A stretch of 64,000 bases of DNA from Toxonevra muliebris (taxonomy: Eukaryota; Arthropoda; Insecta; Diptera; Pallopteridae): NCBI GenBank assembly GCA_963691655.1, contig OY829330.1, positions 4,802,793-4,866,792 of the forward strand, read 5' to 3'. Both the position numbers and the translations under genes were made by a program. Position 1 is the first letter of the stretch. Every line of letters begins with the position of its first letter. The notes below the pieces were generated by a model, which saw only the letters and a list, made by a program, of their open reading frames with translations, had not been told where the DNA came from and made no database searches. This document shows, in pieces, positions 32,641 through 44,545 of the stretch.

Positions 32641-34553
32641 ATTGACTAACCCTTTAGTTCATTTGTATGAACTAGGTCTTTAATTCACGAACTACGCAAC
32701 TCTAGTTCACAACATTGTCAACTGAATGAAAAACTTTAAATAAAACATTAAACTATATGACTGTGAGTAACTTTAATTAAGTGTTGTCAGACCATTTGCT
32801 TCAGAAACCCCAAGTTCGTATACAAAATCCCATTTCAAAATGCCGAAAATCTCGTGAAAAATACCATTTAAATTAAATTATAGAACACATTGTATTTAAA
32901 AGTTTATGTATTTAAAAGTTTATGTATTTAAACTTTTCTTAATCATTTTTATACAACGTAACTACGAAAAACCATTCCTTAATATGATATTGTGGACAAA
33001 GACAAAGCTTCAAAAAATATTCAATTATATTCAGAATAGTTCGATTCGAAAAATTCCGATTCATTCCCGTTATGGCACAGTTATTCCCGCACAGGAATCA
33101 GTAATTTTTTTATATTTTTGTTTTCTAAGAATGATTCAGGCATACTATCAACCAAAAATTTTTGATGATTGTCTACTCGTGAGATTCTTGTTGTCAAGTG
33201 AGTGGAACATGTTTAAACAAGGTATGCTCTACAATACTACATTACACGAATTTCTCTACGTTTCCAAATAATACTATAGCCAAAGTCAAGGTAAAAAAAT
33301 AATGTTTTCTCAACTCATAAAAACTGTGTTGAAAATATAATTTTTGTTAATTGTAAATTATTTTAATTTATATGAAAAATCCCGTTTTGTTATATTAAAT
33401 CCCTTTCGCTCTTCTGGACGAAATCCCACATTCTGACAACACTGCTTCAACTTTGCAAGGTGGATTAAAATATATCTCACATAACCCTAAAGATTTAAGC
33501 GAGAGGGGCTCAAACTCCAGTTTGCATTACATCAAAAGCACGGTTGGCTAAATAGTCGTCGATGATTTGTCGTCAACGATGTCTTAAATAAATGTTGTCA
33601 GTTAAGTGACATGGTTAACAACAATGTCTTCTGCATCTCGTTGATGAAAACTTTTCATAGATATGCAACTGACTATGGAAAACACATGCAAGGGATAGTA
33701 AAATAGTGGTTGAGAAAAACTTATGTAAAATATCGCTCTTGTTGTTACAACATAAAATACGAAAGCGTCGTTCACGACCCTATATAGTCTTACACGATTC
33801 GTGACGATTTCTTGGGGACATGATCAACGGGTGTTGGTTGGTTGGAAATTTGCCTATATATACCAAAAATATTCTTTAAATTTAAAAAACTATAAATGTG
33901 ATACCGTGTAAATCGAGGGATGAGTGCAAGTCTATATAAAATTAAAGCTCTTGAATTACATTAGATTTGCACTTTAAGAATATCTGTTAGTGTGAAACGT
34001 ACAACGCTTTCCAATCATCCTCACTATCCAAGAAACATTTATACATTAATATGAACCTTACTAAATACCTACATATTTTTAAGAGCACAATTAAATTACG
34101 TGTAAAAACTTCATCGTTGAAAATTTAGAAAAAGTCTACTTCCTTTTATGTATGTACATATAATTTTCCTTTCTCTCTCCCAACCTACCGCAATATTACA
34201 ACTTTTGCTATCATTTACTCCTACTGCATATATTTAAACTGTTATAAAAATGTGATATGCAAGAACAAATCACAAGCACTTAATGTGTTATTTCAAATTT
34301 TTGTTCACTTTTAGCATTTGTTTAAATATAAAGTTGCCTTTAATGGATGGCTGGACGGATATGCTGACAGATAGACAGACAACCGGACGGACGGATAATC
34401 AAATGAAAACGAATGAGCGAACGTAGTGAACGTGCGTCCAAAAGTGCATAACGTCTCGTACTTGAGAATATAAGACAACATCTAGTACTTTTTCTTTGCG
34501 AAACATACATATATTTTTAAGCATGCAGACACAGATATCAATAGTGTCGTTAT
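32641..34553. other. Unassigned AT-rich sequence
   Basis: The 121-codon open frame at 32906-33271 has low-complexity, hydrophobic composition and no motif that I know. GACGGACGGATA-type short repeats lie at 34350-34400. No promoter, RNA gene or repeat boundary could be supported. Confidence 0.3.
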
Positions 34554-35666
34554 TAGAGTTCGACCGAACGTCCATTTTTTGGCCGAAGCCGAACCGAACT
34601 TCGGCCAAAGTTTTAATGTTTGGCCGAAGCCAAAGGCCAAATCGAACTTTTGAACATTATTCGAGTTTCCCTCAAGCAATAAATAAGTCAATAATTTTTG
34701 ATTGATAAATTTGGCCTAATTTGAAATTGAAGTGTTTATGTGTATTATTCAAATTATATTTTTTGTAATTTTTATAATTATAAAAAACTATTATAATAGT
34801 ATTACGTTTTAAATCAATAAAAACATTCAGAGCCGTTGACTTAGAAAAAAAACACTTATTTTTATAATTCATTGAACACAAAATACATATAACTAATATG
34901 ATATGGTATTAATACTTAATACAGGGTCGAAAAAGTGAAACGGTCAGCCAAAAAAATTTTTCTCGGATTTCTAGGACAACGATGTTTTTCGATTAAGGTA
35001 CGAATATCTTCTTACTCCCTAATGACTTATTTTGCAAATAATTGCGGGTTGTAAATTTGCGTAGTATATTTTTTATTTATTCATATCTCGGAAACGAATA
35101 GAGATAACTAAATGAGCTAAATATATATAGTTTTAATAAAATTTTGTTTTTTCTTGTAAAAATTTATCTTGCTCCTGTTATAAACAATTTCTCTAAACTA
35201 TTGCGAATTAGACCATTATCTCAATTTCACCCGACAATTTACATGCGTAAAATGACACCAAGTAAATCAAAAAGTTAGTAACCTCTTATTTATATGAAAG
35301 AAGTTATGCCTATTTTCTGAATAGATCAAAAAAACCTAAAAAAATATGGGTGTTGTTGTTGAACCCATTACGTGCTTTTTTGGCTATTTAGTATTTTTGA
35401 TCGAAAAACATCGTTGTCCTAGAAATCCGAGAAATCCGTTTCACTTTTTCGATCCTACAGTAATAGGATATTACAAAACACAAAAAATCACTTGCAACAC
35501 TAGATGGAGGAGCGAAAAAATACTTGGTTGCAATTTTTTAACAATAAATAGGGATTGTGGTTCCGATATTTTTGTCTTCGGCTATTGTTCAGCAAATTTT
35601 TGGCTGAAGCCGAACCTCATTTTTATAGCCGAACATGGCCGAAACCGAACGTTCGATAGAACTCTA
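34554..35666. mobile_element. hAT MITE with TTCGGCC subterminal repeats, carrying a nested transposon
   Basis: The ends are TAGAGTTCGACCGAACGTCC and the inverse TAGAGTTCTATCGAACGTTC. A perfect 8 bp duplication, GTCGTTAT (34546-34553 and 35667-35674), flanks it. The words GGCCGAAGCC and TTCGGCC repeat near both ends, as also in the element at 38064. About half of its length is the nested insertion at 34922-35460. Confidence 0.87.
34922..35460. mobile_element. TA-flanked inverted-repeat element nested in a hAT MITE
   Basis: The left end CAGGGTCGAAAAAGTGAAAC and the inverted right end CTGTAGGATCGAAAAAGTGA share arms of about 75 bp (including TCTCGGATTTCTAGGACAAC and GATGTTTTTCGAT). TA lies outside both ends (34920-34921 and 35461-35462). 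It is noncoding and probably a Tc1/mariner-type MITE. Confidence 0.8.
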
Positions 35667-35935
35667 GTCGTTATAAGCGCCTTAAAGTATGCAACGAAAA
35701 ATTACAATAAAACAAAAATATATATACATACATATATATACGTGTATGTTAAAGAGGTTGCTGCTTGCTGGGCCAAGCAGTAATATATAAGCTTGTTACC
35801 ACTTTCTCACTTTAAACAACATTTTTTGTTGGTCTACTCCTTTGGAAAATGAAAAGCTAACTAATAAGTTAATTAACTTCACGCCGTGACAGTGGCTCAA
35901 ATTATGCAATATACCGCTGATTTATTTTTATTACA

Positions 35936-36420
35936 AGGTTAGGTTAGGTTAGGTTGAGTGGTCCTATTACCCGAAGAAGCCCAAAAAGCGTTAGAACGAC
36001 TATTTGATACCAATATCTCTATTGTAAAGTCTAAGGAAAGCTTTTTAACTATTCCAGTGTGTTATGTCTATACACTCCATTTAGTTAAATCACAAAACTT
36101 CAACAGAATGCTGAGGTTGACATTAGTAGCGCCTCCTATGCTGCATAGCAACAGTTTTGAGTCAATATCTTGCTAAACCGAGCAGTCACAAAGGATCCAT
36201 TCGAGTCTTGCGATCTCTTCGATGTCATGACAACTATGGCAGAAATCGTTATGAGGGGCACCCATTTTCGCTGCTTGCGAGCCAATCGCCCAGTGTCCCA
36301 TAGAAAGTGCTGTTATTCCTGCGATTTCCATCCTGGGAAAAGATAAGAGTTCTTTAGTTTTGGAGAGCTTATATTGAGACCACATCGTTCTTGATGTGGC
36401 GCTGGTTGTTAAGCCTCTCC
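35936..36420 (-). pseudogene. LINE 3' end with AACCT tail
   Basis: On the minus strand a C-terminal piece ITALSMGHWAIGSQAAKMGA, then PHNDFCHSC, matches the LTGH...LG...NDxCRxC tail of RNase H-bearing LINEs. It is followed by about 240 bp of 3' untranslated sequence ending in three AACCT units (35936-35955 on the plus strand as AGGTTAGGTTAGGTT). It is truncated upstream. It shares the tail type with 21614-22260 and the SINE at 40826. Confidence 0.75.
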
Positions 36421-38063
36421 ATCTGAAATCGGATTGTTAAAAGAAGTATGTGAAAATGCGTCTCTGTACGGAGTAAATTTAAAAATCGATCAAAAACATG
36501 CTTTCAAAAACTACAACATATACTTTTTTTACAAAATATAATTTAAAATTAATTTTAGGAGTTCCCAGTGAGTCTCAGAATGCGTACATAAGGGTTAATG
36601 TATTGCGTTTTCACAGCGTTTCTGTCGCAAGGACAAAATCGCATTTGTTTGCGCATAGTAAATCTCAAAAAATTCTGTGTTTTATTAATAGATAAAATTG
36701 TTATGTCCTTAATGGAATACCCTTTACTATTAAAATATTCGGAAAATACAATGTTCGTTTTCGAACAGCTGTTATCACTTTTTGCTTTTGTTTTTTCCAT
36801 TGCTTACCAAATTTACACTTTCTTATAATTATCATTTTCTTAATATCGATAAGAAAATAAGAAGTTCATGAGAATTAACTACCTGAACAAGACAGGATTC
36901 AAAAACCCAACGCCTCGGGTAAAATTTTCTCAGGCAATTTTTACTTTTTAAGGCTTGTCGTTGACAGTCAAAAGGTAATACCGTGCAGAAAAGTTTTTAT
37001 TTTCCATTTTTGAGTTCTCATCCTGTTTAGAATATCACCTTAAGGCCAAGGCGGGCACGAAAAATATGAGTTATTATACAAAAAATTCAGGTTTTTATCA
37101 TTTTTCATCCCATGGTGCAGCACATTTTCGCATTAAGGCTCCAGAGTACGTAGTATTTGTTTTTGTTTGATTTACCCTACAGCAAATCAATATAAGTTCT
37201 TCGTTATACGTATATGCTATAAGGAATCAATTAACTCGATACGTTCTGCCTTTAAAAAATCCGTATCGGATTTGTTAAAAGTTTAAGTTAATGTGAACTG
37301 TCTTTGTCACTAATTTTTAAAATTCTTATTTTATTTTTTATTGATTTATTATCAAGACTTCAACCAAAAAGTCAAGTTGGAGATAAGACGCAGTGGCTCC
37401 GAGCTCGAAAATTTTGGCATTGGTCAACGCCCGAATTCGCCTGAATTAAATCTAGAAAAATAATTTCTATAGCATTGGAAAAAATTTCAGAATACGAACT
37501 GAGTTCCAAAGGATCTAAATATCCAGGAGTTGGCTGCAAACAGGAGCTGAGTTTTAAAGTTTTAATACTATAATGCAAAGTGTATATCAAAGTCAGTTAA
37601 GACCAACTGAAATACACTTTTCATAGCAAGATAAAATTAGTTGTTGTTGTCTTTTTAGTGATAGTGTTGAAATGCGTCACGAAGCAGCTATCATTTTACT
37701 ACTTAGAAATGTTAATCTCATTAAAATGAAGTCAATCAGCCAATTATGTTAGATATTTTTTGGTAGGTACTATAACTTAAAAATTATGCAGGAACAGAAG
37801 CGCAGCAGCATCAGATGATAGTTAACACGATGAACGTAATTGTAAAATAAAATGAATATGTTGTTGTTGTTTTTTCGTTATGACTCAAGTTAAAGGTAGA
37901 ATTTTCATTTAATTCCACTTTAATACTTCCACTCAAATAAAAATAGTTTCCCAAATTCCTCATAGATTCAAAATCAAAATGTAAAAAAAAATGGAAAATG
38001 TTGTACGAAGTGTTAATCAAATGCTTCTATGATTAGTTATATGACTTTTGATGGTATTTACGG
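36421..38063. other. Unassigned AT-rich sequence
   Basis: Several short frames overlap on opposite strands (36498-36828), which argues against any being real. No repeat boundaries were recognised. Confidence 0.3.
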
Positions 38064-38982
38064 TAGTGTCCGACCGAATATTCGGCTTCGGTTCTTCGGA
38101 TATTCGGCCTAAAAATACATCCTCGGCTACGGCTTTGGCAAAACATGGACGAAGGTTTGGCCGAAGCCGAAGATTATAAGCATTTCATTTTACAAGAAAT
38201 TTGACTACAGATTGGCTGTGAAAACTTCTTACTTAGAATTACAATATTTATACAAATAAACAAATGTAACCACTTCCCGTTATAAAATATGTACATTGCA
38301 ATTTCTGTGTAATATTTTCTCCGTTTGCTCGTTCCATTTTTATTTTTGAACTAACCCACAGATTTACAACCTTACAAACTGAAATCAGTGATTTTTTTAA
38401 CAAACAACCTGCAGGAGCTAATATAATTAGAGTCAGCAGAAGCAAGCCAAACTTTTTTTTACTTTAAGGAAGAACTTGAAGCGTATTGATAGATCTATCT
38501 ATCTAGTTCTTTTATTTGACATTTTCTTATATAAAAATATAAACTTTTGATGACTTAACTAAAAGAACATACGATAAAACTATCCCAAAAATTTAATTTT
38601 CAATATTTTTAATTAATTCTGGTTCCGGCTGTAGGCATAGGTCTATCGATGAACACGTTGTTTCAATCTTTGATTTAGATAGGCAGAAACATGGCAGCCA
38701 TCGGCCAACTTTTTTAAGACACAGATGTCGTTGAACGACAGTCGTTCTACAGATATATAGTCGATGTAGCTGAAATAATATTAGTCAGCTCCTCCAACAA
38801 TGAACAGTTATTTAGTGATACTGGTCAGCTTTTTATTTGCGGTACCTATTATTTATGTTTTTCTGAATATGTTTGCAAATACATAGGTAGAAAAAATTTA
38901 CTTTCAGATTTTTATTTGTTTATATTTAAAAAATCGTTCGGCCTTCGGCTTTGGCCAAAAAATCACCTTCGGTCGGACACTA
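38064..38982. mobile_element. hAT MITE with TTCGGCC/GGCCGAAG subterminal repeats
   Basis: The ends are TAGTGTCCGACCGAATATTC and the inverse TAGTGTCCGACCGAAGGTGA. A perfect 8 bp duplication, ATTTACGG (38056-38063 and 38983-38990), flanks it. The subterminal words CTTCGGC and GGCCGAAG resemble those of the 34554 element, suggesting a shared transposase source. The interior has no coding signal. Confidence 0.87.
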
Positions 38983-38990
38983 ATTTACGG

Positions 38991-40568
38991 TCCAGAAAAT
39001 GTAATAATAACAGCCAAGACTGTAAGAGCAACAGATCAAATGCACAGAATCAAGACTCTAGATAATGGGGATATTGGTTTTGATTGTTAATAACTTTATT
39101 AATTTTGTGAATGTTATGAACTATCGTATGAGCCAAAAAATTTTATTATTTTGCATGCTTATGGAATGTAATTTCATCACTTTATTTGTCATTATGAGCT
39201 ATTTTAAATTGTAGCCTATCTCTTGTTACGTATTGTGAACCATTATTTTAAACAGTAGTATTCTCTTGTGACGATTATGACTTGCATCTTTCTCGTTGTA
39301 ACGTATTGTCAGACTAGCGAGTAATGTAACCAATCAAATGACTGCTTCTTAAATGTGAAGCACTTGCTGAAAATACTAAGAAGAAAAAGAAAAAAAGCTT
39401 CATTTAGAAAACGTTGCTACACAAAAGAACATTGTGCAAATTTTGAATATTTTTAAACGTAAAAAAAAATAATAATAGATCTCATTAAGTTTAAACTTAA
39501 TCTTTTAACCAGTAAGACTGAAATAATAAAAAAAACAAACACTAGGATCTTTGTTTCCAGTTAATATAGATGAAAGAAAAATTAATATAAAGCCAATAAA
39601 TTGAAGTAATAATGCTTTCGCATTTTTTGTGACCATTTTTGATTTTTTATATTTACCAGTTTGTTTAACAGCTGTTGTGTATCAATGCATGGTTGAAAAA
39701 CAAAAAATACTCAAATATAAACCCTGATACCAAATAATAATATGGAACCCTGATCAAACTATCGAATAGTTGATTTATGCGCTGATTTACACGTTTAACG
39801 AAACACGCGTTCTCGAAAACAACCATGTAAACTTATAAATTTAATATGGTTTACGAGTTTATACGTTCAAGGGAATGCCTTTAATATGATATTATTTAAT
39901 TGCAAATTGCTTTACAAAATCAAATGTCGAATGGATAACTTTTAAAGGATCATTCGGAGACCCTGTACTAAGATTTTCTCTATCACGTCTGGGATCCTCC
40001 GGTATGGGGGCCAAAACCTATAATTTAGGTATGCGCTGAACCAATATAAATTTTTTTTTTATTTTACTTTGTACTTTGTACTTATTTCATTGATAAGAGA
40101 AAGTTGTTTACATGGAAGGAAGGAAAAAATTACTTAGACAACCACACTCCACCAACCCCCTTTACCCACCCTTTTGAGTGTTATATGTTATTCGAAATAT
40201 GACTATAGCGGGTTAACGAAAGCGTAACCTATCATCAAGTTTTGGTAGAAAATGTTCCCCATCGAAAAGTAGTTGGGGTCACCGAAGGTCAAAATTACCT
40301 AGGTCCAACTTTTTTAAGAAATTAACACTTTTTTTATAATCCCTTTGTACTTTGTTAATTGTTGGAAAAAATAATAAAGATTCTTCGGAAAAAATATCCT
40401 CCATAAAAAAATAGTTGAAGGTCAAAACCAACTAACTTTTTTCCAGAAATTAATCTTTGACTGACCAAAATCTTTCTTTTTTGCTATAATACCTTTATAT
40501 AGGATTTGCCAAAAACAGTCTGTGGGGAAAATATTTGCAAACAAAATGTAGTTGAGAAAAATTACCTG
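38991..40568. other. Unassigned AT-rich sequence
   Basis: No gene is visible. 39940-40560 has GC-richer, repeat-like text (for example CACCCTTTTGAGTGTTATAT) that I could not place in a family. Confidence 0.3.
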
Positions 40569-40808
40569 GTTCAACAAGAGACACTCTTAGGCCTGAACGG
40601 CCCATTGTAATACCACATAGTTGGACTTTCAGTTTAACGCCGATTCCGAACGGCGGTGTTGCAATTTTTTTTCGGTTTGATGGTTTTACCATTACCAACC
40701 AAGGTGTGTACTTGTACACTTTTTTATAATTCTTATGCACTTCATATTGATAGTGAATAAAAGAATTTTATGAGAATTAACCACCAGACGAAGGCGGGAA
40801 TCGAACTC
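40569..40808 (-). repeat. tRNA-derived SINE, truncated copy
   Basis: It matches the body of the SINE at 40826-41138: CTTAGGCCTGAACGGCCCAT, GAACGGCGGTGT, ATTACCAACCAA, a GTGTACTTGTACACTTT block, and CGGGAATCGAACTCGAAG at its 5' side. It lacks most of the tRNA-like head and the AACCT tail, so it is 5'- and 3'-truncated. Confidence 0.75.
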
Positions 40809-40825
40809 GAAGGGAATTATAACAA

Positions 40826-41138
40826 GGTTAGATTAGGTTGGAGTGGCTGTCGAGAGACACACTTAGGCCTGAACGGCCCATTGTGATACCACATAGTTGG
40901 ACCTACAGTTTAACGCCGATCCCGAACGGCGGTGTGGTAATTTTTTACCGGCTTGGTGGTTTTGCCATTACCAACCAATGTGTGTACTTGTACACTATCT
41001 TATAATTCTCATACACTTCATATTGATAGTGAATATAAGAAAGTAATGAAAATTAACCACCAGACGAAGACGGGAATCGAACCTGAACCTCCCAGATGAA
41101 AGTCTAGTGCACTATCCACTAGGCTATCGAGGTCGTCG
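40826..41138 (-). repeat. Full-length tRNA-derived SINE with LINE-like 3' tail and 11-bp target duplication
   Basis: Read on the minus strand, the 5' head (41138-41070) is tRNA-like. It has an A-box-like TAGCCTAGTGGATAG, an anticodon-arm-like ACTAGACTTTCATCTGG, and a perfect B box GGTTCGATTCC. These form an internal RNA polymerase III promoter. The body follows, then a 3' end TGTGGTATCACAATGGGCC...CAGCCACTCCAACCTAATC-type sequence. That end matches the LINE tail at 22165-22260. The perfect 11 bp flanks AATTATAACAA (40815-40825 and 41139-41149) mark insertion by LINE machinery. It makes no protein. Another, truncated copy abuts it at 40569. Confidence 0.88.
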
Positions 41139-41190
41139 AATTATAACAAAAAACAAATGATTTTAATCTGCTATTGGAAATGAAGAAAAC

Positions 41191-42096
41191 TTGCTCCGTA
41201 AACTACTTGACATTCTTACAAATCATGTAAATTACACAATAGTCAGATCTAGACTCTGCTTTAATTCTATGAAAATTCAAAAAAAATTAAAATTTTCAAA
41301 GTTTGAATGGGTATTGCGAGAGAACCACTTCACCAGTTTGGATCAAATATGGCTCAAATTTTACGGAATCTTATTTACTTCTGAATTCTTATAAGAAGAT
41401 GTATAGTTTCATGGGTACTTTTTATGTTTTCCCCAACAAATGTTAGAAAATCGACGATTTATTCATAATTACCACCAAAAATCATTAAAATCTTTTTTGG
41501 CATACTGGCAGTGGTTACCGTCATTTATAAACCTTTTCTTTGATTGCAATAACTTCGATGATGTTCGATCAGTTGACGATACATTTAAGGATTTAGAAGC
41601 TGAATCTATTGTAATTGTAATACAGAGATCGTAGCACAATTGGCATTTATTAAAACAAATTCGTAGATCATAGTACCCAATATAAAAAAACTAGAAACTC
41701 AAGGCTTAGAGTTAAATAAATGCGCTGGATGGTTTGGAAATGAAAGAATTTTTAGAGAAATCTACTAAAATTTTTCAACTAATCCCGGTTACGAAACGCT
41801 ATTCACAAAATTATATATGTATATTACACATACTGATATTAACGACAACTACATTAAAAAATTAACGCCGACGACATCTTGTGATGTAGAACGTTAATTT
41901 TCGCCATTTAAATCTATTTTGAGCGATAACTGCAGCAGTTACAAATTTGAAAATTTAAAAAAATTTATAATTGTAAATTGCAATAGAGATTAAAAATAAA
42001 GAAAAATAGGCTTTTTAACGCATATTTTGCATAAAAATTTTGCTGTTTTGCTGCATATTTCACTCATTTTTTGTGCTGGAAAATACTAGCCCTGGT
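41191..42096 (+). pseudogene. hAT transposase C-terminal remnant with 3' end
   Basis: The plus strand carries broken pieces of a hAT transposase: SFLAYWQWLPSFINLFFDCN (41488 on) and, near 41860-41975, LTPTTSCDVER...FKSILSDNCSSYKFENLKKF. That last part is the C-terminal dimerisation block (usual form SCDVERSFSxYK...N). After a TAA come T-rich GCATATTTTGCAT words and CTAGCCCTGG, resembling the right end of the hAT element at 1054-2152. The left end and target duplication were not found. It is related to, but distinct from, that element. Confidence 0.7.
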
Positions 42097-43726
42097 TTTC
42101 AGATAAACTAAAGCAAACAGCGGATTACTTTCTCGGCTGCTTTGAATAATGGATATGAGCTAAACAGGATGTACTTAAAAAGCCTCATGAAATTGTGCAT
42201 AGTAACTGAAATTACCAACAACTACAATGGCACTTGGGTAAAATATGAATTCTATAAACGTTGAAAACTGGTTTCTTGATTGAAGAAGAAAACTGCTTTT
42301 TTGGGCAGATACGATATGCTACTACTCACTGTTGCATATACTTACTAGCAACAATTATATGAGCTGTGTATGTTTTTGATGACATCAGTCATACTCTACA
42401 TATGAAAGGGCTATTCCGAAAAAATCTTTGATATATTTCAGCACTTTTTTTTTTTTGTTTAATATCAAATTACTTTAGACTTGTTTAAAGCGCGTAAAAA
42501 TTAACACATTAAAGAAAAAATAGAAAAAATATTAAATTTAAGGGTTGATGTCAAAATCCAATTTGAATAAAACTTACAAATTGTCATAAGTTTTGCAGCT
42601 ATTTTTCACTCAGGTGTAAAATTTGCATATTATAACAAAAAAAAAATAACAAGATTTCGGGACACTTTTATATGTATATACATAATTGGAAAAAAATGGG
42701 AAAAATTTTAAATTTTGCATTAGAATAATTTTGAATGTAGCTAATGATGCTGAAGAATTATTTCTTTATTTCATTGAAAAGCATTTGCAATTTTCAACTT
42801 CCGTTTTATTTTAAATTTGTGCCCTTTTTAAGTTTTTTTTTTTTTTTTTGTTTTCATATTTTTTACTCTTTTCTTTTTTTTTTTGGCAAATGTTAATGAA
42901 TCCGAAAAAATACGCAGAAGTAGAAAAATACTAGAAAAAACTAATCGTCGCGACAAAAAGCACTTTAACTTGATTTAATTATGATTTCGTTCTTACGCTC
43001 TTCATACATTTCTAATTACACTTCCAACGCATTGAATGTGCTTCAAAAAAAGAAAACGGCGAAAACGAACGATGAAGATGAAAAAATTTAATAATAAATA
43101 TTTGTCGAAGAGAATGATTTCAGGACAAAAAAAAAAAAAATGGTTTAAGCACAAAAAAAATTTGTTTGCAGACTCAAACGTTGTCCAAATAATCGACAGT
43201 TGCACAAATGAGCATCCAAACACACACACAACACAGTCATAACGATATTCCATAGACAATTACCGCCTGTCGCTTCTGGCTATCGCACAGTGTGACTTTT
43301 TACACTCTTTGGGTGTCAAAAGTCATAACCGAAATATATACAAACTGGAAATTTATTAGAGTACTATTTTCAGATTTTACCATCATGAAAATGAAAGAGT
43401 CATACTGTATTTAAGAGAGTAAAAAATATTGGCATATAATCATAATTATACTAAAGTAGATTTTAGTTCAAGCACAATTTTAATTTTAAAGACTATCTTC
43501 CTGTAGTCAAGTCAAAATAGTGCTGCTTCTAACTAGTGCCAACTTTGACAAGGTGGGGGGTTTCTAATGTCAAAATTTCGTTTTTGTTTAATTCCAAAAG
43601 TAGTTTCTCAAATAAAACCACATCTTAGATTTTCTTTTAAAGATTTAATATAACTTCAATCGACTCCATTTTGGATTCAAAAATTACAGTATTTTTGGGA
43701 AAAAATGACACATGAGAGAAAAGTTT
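42097..43726. other. Unassigned sequence with long homopolymer runs
   Basis: T-runs at about 42835-42850 and A-runs at about 43127-43140. The Lys-rich frame at 43036-43242 is just the A-rich DNA. A CACACACAACACAG patch lies at 43220. No gene is supported. Confidence 0.3.
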
Positions 43727-43925
43727 ACCTGTATTCAATTATGAAGTTGACTCTCTGCTTGATCGTAGCCGATCCCCATATCACCTCGTTCTCCGAACAC
43801 TAACAACGGCATAACTTCGTTTCTTATTAGTTTCGAATTAGTGCAATGAAAGCTCGTTTCTGTCTCATATTTCCTCCTAAAAAATTTTCAATTCACAGTA
43901 TCGCTAAAGAAGTTTCACTTCAAAA
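43727..43925 (-). repeat. Dispersed repeat R, inverted copy
   Basis: It is the reverse of the unit at 18075 and 57705: AAGAAGTTTCACTTC, then a TTCGTTTCTTATTAGTTTCG block, then GATCCCCATATCACCTCGTT and GACTCTCTGCTTGAT. It aligns best with the 57705 copy (its TGCGGGGATCGG and AAGCAGAGAGTC). Confidence 0.6.
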
Positions 43926-44545
43926 AAGTTGCTACGTTTACTTAAATCAATGAAGATGGTGAATACAGCAGTGAAAATGTTTGAGAAAGCAGCTGTGAAG
44001 ATAACGATGAATATCACAGCGACGTCGCGATTTTGCAAAAAATTATTATCTTATTATTATTATTGCGATTTTGTGATAAATTATTATCTTTGTTCTACGA
44101 AGTTTTGACAGGAATGTCCAAGAATTTAAATGAATATCGTATTCTTCTTATAATAGATGTACTACACGCTAAGTATGTAAAACCTTTTAGTTTTTGATTT
44201 ACTTCCGGATTACCTTTTTCGGTACGATGAATTTTTAAAAACTATCCAATCAATATTTTTAAATCTATGGTTTTATGGTCGTATTTGCTCTGTCGATTCT
44301 CGTTTTCTTACGGTGAAGAAAGGATTAAATGAAGAGTTAATACTAAATTGCTTTGTCTATCTTTAAAAAAATATCTAAAATGTACAGAAAAATTAATAAA
44401 AAAATCCCTTTGAAGGCCACAGGATCACTGGTGACCCGTGAAAGTTCAGGTTTTCAGAGGCGCAAAGTGTCCGTTTTGTAACAAGAAATTGGAGTCAGAC
44501 AATTAGAATCCGTAATATGAAAAATTCAGTTTTTTTTTTTTTTGT

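Noticed and set aside
35936..35955. TTAGG-like repeat, possible interstitial telomere
   Set aside because: Only about three AGGTT units, directly after a LINE C-terminus; the same tail ends other LINE and SINE copies here. Flies also lack TTAGG telomeres.
41076..41138. Possible functional tRNA gene on the minus strand
   Set aside because: The A and B boxes are good but the anticodon arm is irregular and there is no acceptor-stem partner. It is the head of a SINE with a target duplication.
43036..43242. Lys-rich open frame resembling a basic protein
   Set aside because: It is the translation of an A-rich low-complexity tract, with an equally long frame on the other strand.
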